The translations under genes were made by a program, and so were the position numbers. The notes below the pieces were generated by a model, which was not told the DNA's origin, made no database searches, and saw only the letters and a list, made by a program, of their open reading frames with translations. Source: Labia minor (taxonomy: Eukaryota > Arthropoda > Insecta > Dermaptera > Spongiphoridae). Taken from it: a stretch of DNA of 64,000 bases. Every line of letters begins with the position of its first letter. Position 1 is the stretch's first letter. The stretch is taken from positions 59,681,461 to 59,745,460 of the forward strand of contig OY720348.1 of NCBI GenBank assembly GCA_963082975.1, read 5' to 3'. Of the stretch, positions 59,018 to 64,000 are shown one piece after another.

Positions 59018-59598
59018 GACTACGGGGAAGAGCTTCCTCGTCGATACGGGATCCGACGTCTCGATTTTTCCTCGAAAATTTACTCGAGGGAAAGGACAAC
59101 CGTCGAGTTACATGCTCTCGGCAGTGAACGGCACACCGATCCACACTTACGGATATATGAATATAAGACTGGACCTGGGATACGGACGGCTGTTCCCCTG
59201 GAAATTTATCCTGGCAAACGTCGACGTGCCCATCATCGGGATGGACTTCCTCTCGTCCTACAACCTCATGGTGGACTGCAGGAGAAGGCGTTTAATAGAC
59301 CCGGACTTCACAACAAGAGGCGTCCGGCAAGAGGCCACCCCAGCACCCCTCATCAATTCTATTGAAGAGAAATCCCCACTCCATCCTATCCTCCTGGAAT
59401 TCGCCGAAATCACGCGACCGTCCGGGTCTCCTAGAGAGATAAAACATGACACGAAACACCATATCCTTACCACACCAGGCCCACCGATATTCTGCCGACC
59501 CCGTTGACTACCTCCCGACCGTCTTAAAATCGCCAAGGCAGAATTCACCACTATGGTTAACGAGGGTACGGCCCGTCCATCTACTAGCCCCTGGTCAT
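59018..59598 (+). pseudogene. Gypsy protease and connector, unit 5
   Basis: Same as the other units; an extra A in the following A-run (59,640) is one of the two length differences of this unit. Confidence 0.8.
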
Positions 59599-60214
59599 CT
59601 GCACTTCAGTTAATCAAACGTTATTCGATGCCAAGATTAAAAAAAAATTGTTTTTAAAGTTTACTCCACAAGTAAATTAAATATAATAAAAGATTTGGAG
59701 ATTTCTTGATAATCGTATTAGATAATCGTATTAGAAAATCGGCAAAAAAATTGTTTTTAAAGTTTACTCCACAAGTAAATTAAATATAATAAAAGATTTG
59801 GAGATTTCTTGATAATCGTATTAGAAAATCTTTTATTTAACGAGGGTACGGCCCGTCCATCTACTAACTAGCCCCTGGTCATCTGCACTTCACCTGGCAA
59901 CAAAGAAGGAAGGGTGAAAACCGTGCGGAGATTACCGAGCCCTTAACGCCCGTTCGAAGAGAATTTCCTGTTCTGAGTAAATTTTATGAACACAATGAAA
60001 TTTTTATTAAGACAAGTGACTCGGATATCTCGATAATTAGCGGACATTTGATAGCATTTGATACCACGCAACCCACGGTTAAGAGAAAACTTCGGGCAAG
60101 CAAACCTGAAGTCACCCAGACCTCACGAGCAGGACGCAGGATATGTCGCCCTCGAGCTCTGCGCAACTTCGAAACATAAAACACTCCGTGGCTAACATTC
60201 TCGGCAGGGGGTGG

Positions 60215-60460
60215 TGTGGCGCCACACAAGGCGTCCCTAGCAATAATGCTAGAAGCCCCCAGAACAGACCAGACGCTTCGAGAAGTTTCCATGCGCGCGC
60301 ACAGGAGCCCTGGAGAATGTTCCAGAAGAAATAGCTCCGCCTCCAGGACACGCCCTATAGGGCGGACCAGAGGCGCTTGCTGGAGGTATATAAGGGCAGC
60401 CCGGCAGCAGTCCGGTAACCAGTCCTATCCTCACCATCCTCTCCTACACAGGTCCCCTCA
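60215..60460 (+). mobile_element. Gypsy LTR, copy 5, with 11-bp insertion
   Basis: After TATATAAGGGCAG an extra CCCGGCAGCAG is present, a local duplication near the expected transcription start. It also has CGCCCTATAGG for CGCCGTATAGG, shared with copy 6. Confidence 0.8.
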
Positions 60461-60906
60461 ATTGGTGACCCCGACGTGACGGCTACCTCCGGGCCTCATC
60501 GCCAAAAAAATTGTTTTTAAAGTTTACTCCACAAGTAAATTAAATATAATAAAAAATTTTCTAAGACGATTATCAAGAAATCTCCAAATAGGAATATTGA
60601 CAAATTATCGTATTTTCAATAAGATAAGATTGCCCCACAAAGCCGCCGCGATTCTTCAGCAGAGATAGGACTACGGGGAAGAGCTTCCTCGTCGATACGG
60701 GATCCGACGTCTCGATTTTTCCTCGAAAATTTACTCGAGGGAAAGGACAACCGCCGAGTTACATGCTCTCGGCAGTGAACGGCACACCGATCCACACATA
60801 CGGCCATATGAATATAAGACTGGACCTGGGATACGGACGGCTGTTCCCCCGTAATCGGCGGTACAGGTTGCCCCACAAAGCCGCCGCGATTCTTCAGCAG
60901 AGATAG

Positions 60907-61237
60907 GACTACGGGGAAGAGCTTCCTCGTCGATACGGGATCCGACGTCTCGATTTTTCCTCGAAAATTTACTCGAGGGAAAGGACAACCGTCGAGTTAC
61001 ATGCTCTCGGCAGTGAACGGCACACCGATCCACACTTACGGATATATGAATATAAGACTGGACCTGGGATACGGACGGCTGTTCCCCTGGAAATTTATCC
61101 TGGCAAACGTCGACGTGCCCATCATCGGGATGGACTTCCTCTCGTCCTACAACCTCATGGTGGACTGCAGGAGAAGGCCGTGCGGGGATTACCGAGCCCT
61201 TAACGCCCGTACGAAGAGAATTTCCTGTTCTGAGTAA
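60907..61237 (+). pseudogene. Protease joined directly to RT start, last unit
   Basis: The protease frame runs to LMVDCRRR and switches at GAAGG|CCGTG to PCGDYRALNARTK, the conserved first RT block of gypsy elements, then to SCSE and a stop. The connector and both R blocks are deleted here. This unit also shows that the sequence CCGTGCGGGGATTACC in the other units is RT-derived. Confidence 0.77.
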
Positions 61238-61471
61238 ATTTTATGAACACAATGAAATTTTTATTAAGACAAGTGACTCGGATATCTCGATAATTAGCGG
61301 ACATTTGATAGCATTTGATACCACGCAACCCACGGTTAAGAGAAAACTTCGGGCAAGCAAACCTGAAGTCACCCAGACCTCACGAGCAGGACGCAGGATA
61401 TGTCGCCCTCGAGCTCTGCGCAACTTCGAAACATAAAACACTCCGTGGCTAACATTCTCGGCAGGGGGTGG

Positions 61472-61706
61472 TGTGGCGCCACACAAGGCGTCCCTAGCAA
61501 TAATGCTAGAAGCCCCCAGAACAGACCAGACGCTTCGAGAAGTTTCCATGCCCGCGCACAGGAGCCCTGGAGAATGTTCCAGAAGAAATAGCTCCGCCTC
61601 CAGGACACGCCCTATAGGGCGGACCAGAGGCGCTTGCTGGAGGTATATAAGGGCAGTCCGGTAACCAGTCCTATCCTCACCATCCTCTCCTACACAGGTC
61701 CCCTCA
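61472..61706 (+). mobile_element. Gypsy LTR, copy 6
   Basis: The last LTR, followed by the primer site at 61,709-61,725 and a leader cut off at 61,770 by the fold-back. Confidence 0.8.
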
Positions 61707-61748
61707 ATTGGTGACCCCGACGTGACGGCTACCTCCGGGCCTCATCGC

Positions 61749-61810
61749 CAAAAAAATTGTTTTTAAAGTTTAATTTACTTGTGGAGTAAACTTTAAAAAC
61801 AATTTTTTTT
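61749..61810. repeat. Fold-back palindrome centre
   Basis: AAATTGTTTTTAAAGTTTA and its complement face each other across a short spacer derived from the R block. Plus-oriented gypsy units lie to the left, and a minus-oriented partial unit to the right. Confidence 0.84.
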
Positions 61811-62557
61811 TAATCTTGGCATCGAATAATGTTTGATAAACTGAAGTGCAGATGACCAGGGGCTAGTAGATGGACGGGCCGTACCCTCGTTAACCATAGT
61901 GGTGAATTCTGCCTTGGCGATTTTATGACGGTCGGGAGGTAGTCAACTGGGTCGGCAGAATATCGGTGGGCCTGGTGTGGTAAGGATATGGTGTTTCGTG
62001 TCATGTTTTATCTCTCTAGGAGAGCCGGACGGTCGCGTGATTTCGGCGAATTCCAGGAGGATAGGATGGAGTGGGGATTTCTCTTCAATAGAATTGATGA
62101 GGGGTGCTGGGGTGGCCTCTTGCCGGACGCCTCTTGTTGTGAAGTCCGGGTCTATTAAACGCCTTCTCCTGCAGTCCACCATGAGGTTGTAGGACGAGAG
62201 GAAGTCCATCCCGATGATGGGCACGTCGACGTTTGCCAGGATAAATTTCCAGGGGAACAGCCGTCCGTATCCCAGGTCCAGTCTTATATTCACATATCCG
62301 TAAGTGTGGATCGGTGTGCCGTTCACTGCCGAGAGCATGTAACTCGACGGTTGTCCTTTCCCTCGAGTAAATTTTCGAGGAAAAATCGAGACGTCGGATC
62401 CCGTATCGACGAGGAAGCTCTTCCCCGTAGTCCTATCTCTGCTGAAGAATCGCGGCGGCTTTGTGGGGCAACCTGTACCGCCGATTACGGGGGAACAGCC
62501 GTCCGTATCCCAGGTCCAGTCTTATATTCATATGGCCGTATGTGTGGATCGGTGTGC
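61771..62557 (-). repeat. Inverted partial gypsy unit
   Basis: Minus-strand copy of the R block edge, connector and protease (open 61,943-62,338, with the same stop after CRP), then part of the short protease duplicate. It joins the inverted junction piece at GTGTGCC|TAAATTT. Confidence 0.84.
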
Positions 62558-62650
62558 CTAAATTTTCTCAATATACTTAAATTAGATATTGTTGGACCTT
62601 TGATATCATTTGGAATTAGATTTCGAATTGAATTTTCCTTGATAAAGTCA
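62555..62650 (+). repeat. Junction piece, right border of gypsy array
   Basis: X-derived TCTCAATATACTTAAATTAG, a short reversed piece of the X/jockey junction (GATATCATTTGGAATTAGAT), then jockey sequence. Inverse of 51,293-51,390. Compared with 43,375-43,460, 18 bp between two GATA motifs are lost. Confidence 0.8.
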
Positions 62651-63568
62651 GTCACGAGGGCCTACTATATAAGATCATTAAGAAATTACCAGAAAAATTC
62701 ACAAGTATCTTAAAATCATACCTCTTTGATAGATAATTTCTGGTAAAATATGGTGATGCCTGCTCTAGTCTAATGGAAATAAAAGCTGGAGTCCCACAGG
62801 GCCAGCATTCTAGGACCGGCTCTCTTCCTTTTATATATGGCTGACATTCCGACTTCCCCTTTTACAAATATAGCTTCCTTCGCTGACGATACTGCAATTC
62901 TGGCATCTCATGCAAACTGCGAAGTGATCACTAGCAGAATACAAGACCACCTAAATCAACTCGAAAAGTGGTTTTTGAAATGGGGCCTGACGGTTAACTC
63001 AAACAAATCCTCCTGCGTTACCTTCACACTAAAAAGACCAACATGTCCCCCTCTACGGTTAAATAACTCCACTATACCACAATGCGACCATGCCAAGTAC
63101 CTGGGCATTCATCTGGACAGGCGTCTTACTTGGGCAAATCACATAGCTGCCAAAAAAGCCCAAGTCGAACTTGAGTATAGGAAACTCTACTGGCTGATGG
63201 GTCGACGCTCCAGTCTAAACTTAAACAACAAACTACTCATTTACACCAGCATTTTAAAACCCAAGTGGAGCTATGGCATTGAGTTATGGGGCACAGCCAG
63301 TAAATCAAATATGATGAAGATCCAAAGGCTACAAAATAAAATTCTCAGGCGACATTACTTGTGCTCCTGGTACGTCGCAAACGCCTTGATTCACAAGGAT
63401 TTGAAAATAAAATCGGTCATTGATGAATGCTCTTCAAAAAGTGCTAAGTACCTTGAAAGATTGAACAGGCACCCTAACCAACTAATCAATAATCTTCTCC
63501 AGGAATCCAGGCCCTGTCGTCTTAAGCGAATGGACCCCTTTGACTTACACTCAAGAAACGCTTTGTAA
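62640..63568 (+). pseudogene. Jockey-clade LINE, RT and authentic C-terminus
   Basis: Begins within the VSHEG region and has an extra C in CCACAGGGCCAGC (about 62,802) that breaks the frame. It is open from 62,837 to the natural stop. Residues 1-60 carry SFADDTAIL and the thumb. After SSCVT it continues with the real jockey sequence: KYLGIHLDRRLTWANHI, W.YGIELWGTAS, IQRLQNKILR and WYVANALIHKDL. This is the only copy in which X does not replace the C-terminus, and so it shows the original jockey structure. Endonuclease and ORF1 are missing. Confidence 0.82.
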
Positions 63569-63751
63569 AAACACCTAATTAAAATGCATTCTTTAAAATA
63601 AATGTGGCAGCCTCTGGGCGGGCCCTTTTTTGTTTTATTTCTATCACACCTGTAAATAATTGTACGCAAAATGTATATTAATTTTACTTATTGTCCCTCT
63701 GGGACAGATTGTAAAAATAAAATGAGTTAATAAAAAAAAAAAAAAAAAAAA
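63569..63751 (+). mobile_element. Jockey 3' UTR and poly(A) tail
   Basis: Short UTR with GTCCCTCTGGGACAGATTG, AATAAAATG, and a terminal A-run at about 63,733-63,751, marking the true 3' end of the retrotransposon. Confidence 0.77.
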
Positions 63752-64000
63752 TTTACCCAATATAGGCTATCTATTAATAATATTATCTATTTTTTTATTG
63801 AAATTGAAACATTATATATTCATTTGTTCATATTTTAATGCATTAATTATTATGATGAGGCCTCCAATGAATATAAATAAAATAGCATAAATTCATTCAA
63901 ATCAGAAATAGATCAAAGAAATCATTATGTTAAATTATTGAAATTGTCTCAATGAGATATTTAATATTGAAAGATAAACTAAAAATTAGTATACTAATGC
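63752..64000. other. AT-rich DNA, no feature seen
   Basis: Flanking DNA beyond the array; nothing recognised. Confidence 0.45.

Larger units (their letters stand above)
50987..61770 (+). repeat. Tandem array of ~1,877-bp gypsy-derived units
   Basis: Landmarks repeat exactly: the second-half protease ORF starts at 51,604, 53,481, 55,358, 57,235 and 59,112 (spacing 1,877), then 61,001 (1,889, from one extra A and an 11-bp insertion in the LTR). Order per unit: LTR, primer binding site, short leader, AT-rich R block, partial protease, complete protease plus connector to RT, two R blocks, RT start, module E, pol C-terminus, next LTR. Units share single LTRs, as in a one-LTR circle or after recombination. 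The last unit (61,001-61,770) lacks the R blocks. Confidence 0.9.

Noticed and set aside
50987..61770. CRISPR array or bacterial operon
   Set aside because: Repeats are 1.9 kb with coding gypsy sequence; spacing and content exclude CRISPR.
62306..62713. 135-codon ORF across the inverted gypsy piece and jockey
   Set aside because: Antisense to protease, then a chance continuation across a junction; no coding logic.

Overview
This is a eukaryotic, strongly AT-rich, repeat-dense stretch, most likely from an insect or another arthropod. The evidence is the mobile-element content: mariner-type and hAT-type DNA transposon relics, Helentron-like non-autonomous elements with microsatellite cores, tRNA-derived SINEs, an RTE-like LINE, a jockey-clade LINE and a gypsy LTR retrotransposon whose primer binding site matches the 3' end of tRNA-Trp. 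There are no bacterial-style genes, and no host protein-coding gene could be identified with confidence. Species cannot be named from the sequence. || Region 1-14.1 kb: AT-rich DNA holding the best candidates for host exons: a GC-rich open exon at 1,076-1,205 (+) and spliced-looking minus-strand exons at 10,585-10,629 and 10,300-10,351, with a diverged paralogue at 66-151. Around them lie a mariner-superfamily transposase relic (2,620-3,442), an inverted duplication (3,687-4,530 and 12,824-13,563) carrying deleted mariner copies, a SINE with a 10-bp target duplication (5,455-5,753), LINE relics, and copies of two repeat families called A and B here. || Region 14.1-37.5 kb: interspersed relics only. 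These are pogo/Tigger-like MITEs, a hAT MITE nested in an A element with a verifiable empty site, deleted mariners, a nested mariner MITE inside an RTE relic, a second SINE, and many A copies. || Region 37.5-51 kb: a 2.24-kb segment (RTE 3' end, AT-rich DNA, one A copy) occurs at 37,900-40,143 and again at 48,755-50,986. Between the copies lie an LTR fragment, two hAT ends, and a tandem array of about 1,190-bp units. In each unit the reverse-transcriptase core of a jockey LINE is fused to an unidentified AT-rich coding module (X). || Region 51-64 kb: a tandem array of about 1,877-bp units made from an internally deleted gypsy element (LTR, tRNA-Trp primer site, protease, start of RT, unidentified module E, end of pol). 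It ends in a truncated unit and a fold-back inverted copy, followed by an intact jockey 3' end with poly(A). Module E and short inverted junction pieces are shared between the two arrays, so they probably arose in one linked series of template-switching or recombination events. Alternatively the array structure is partly an assembly artefact, which long reads would decide.
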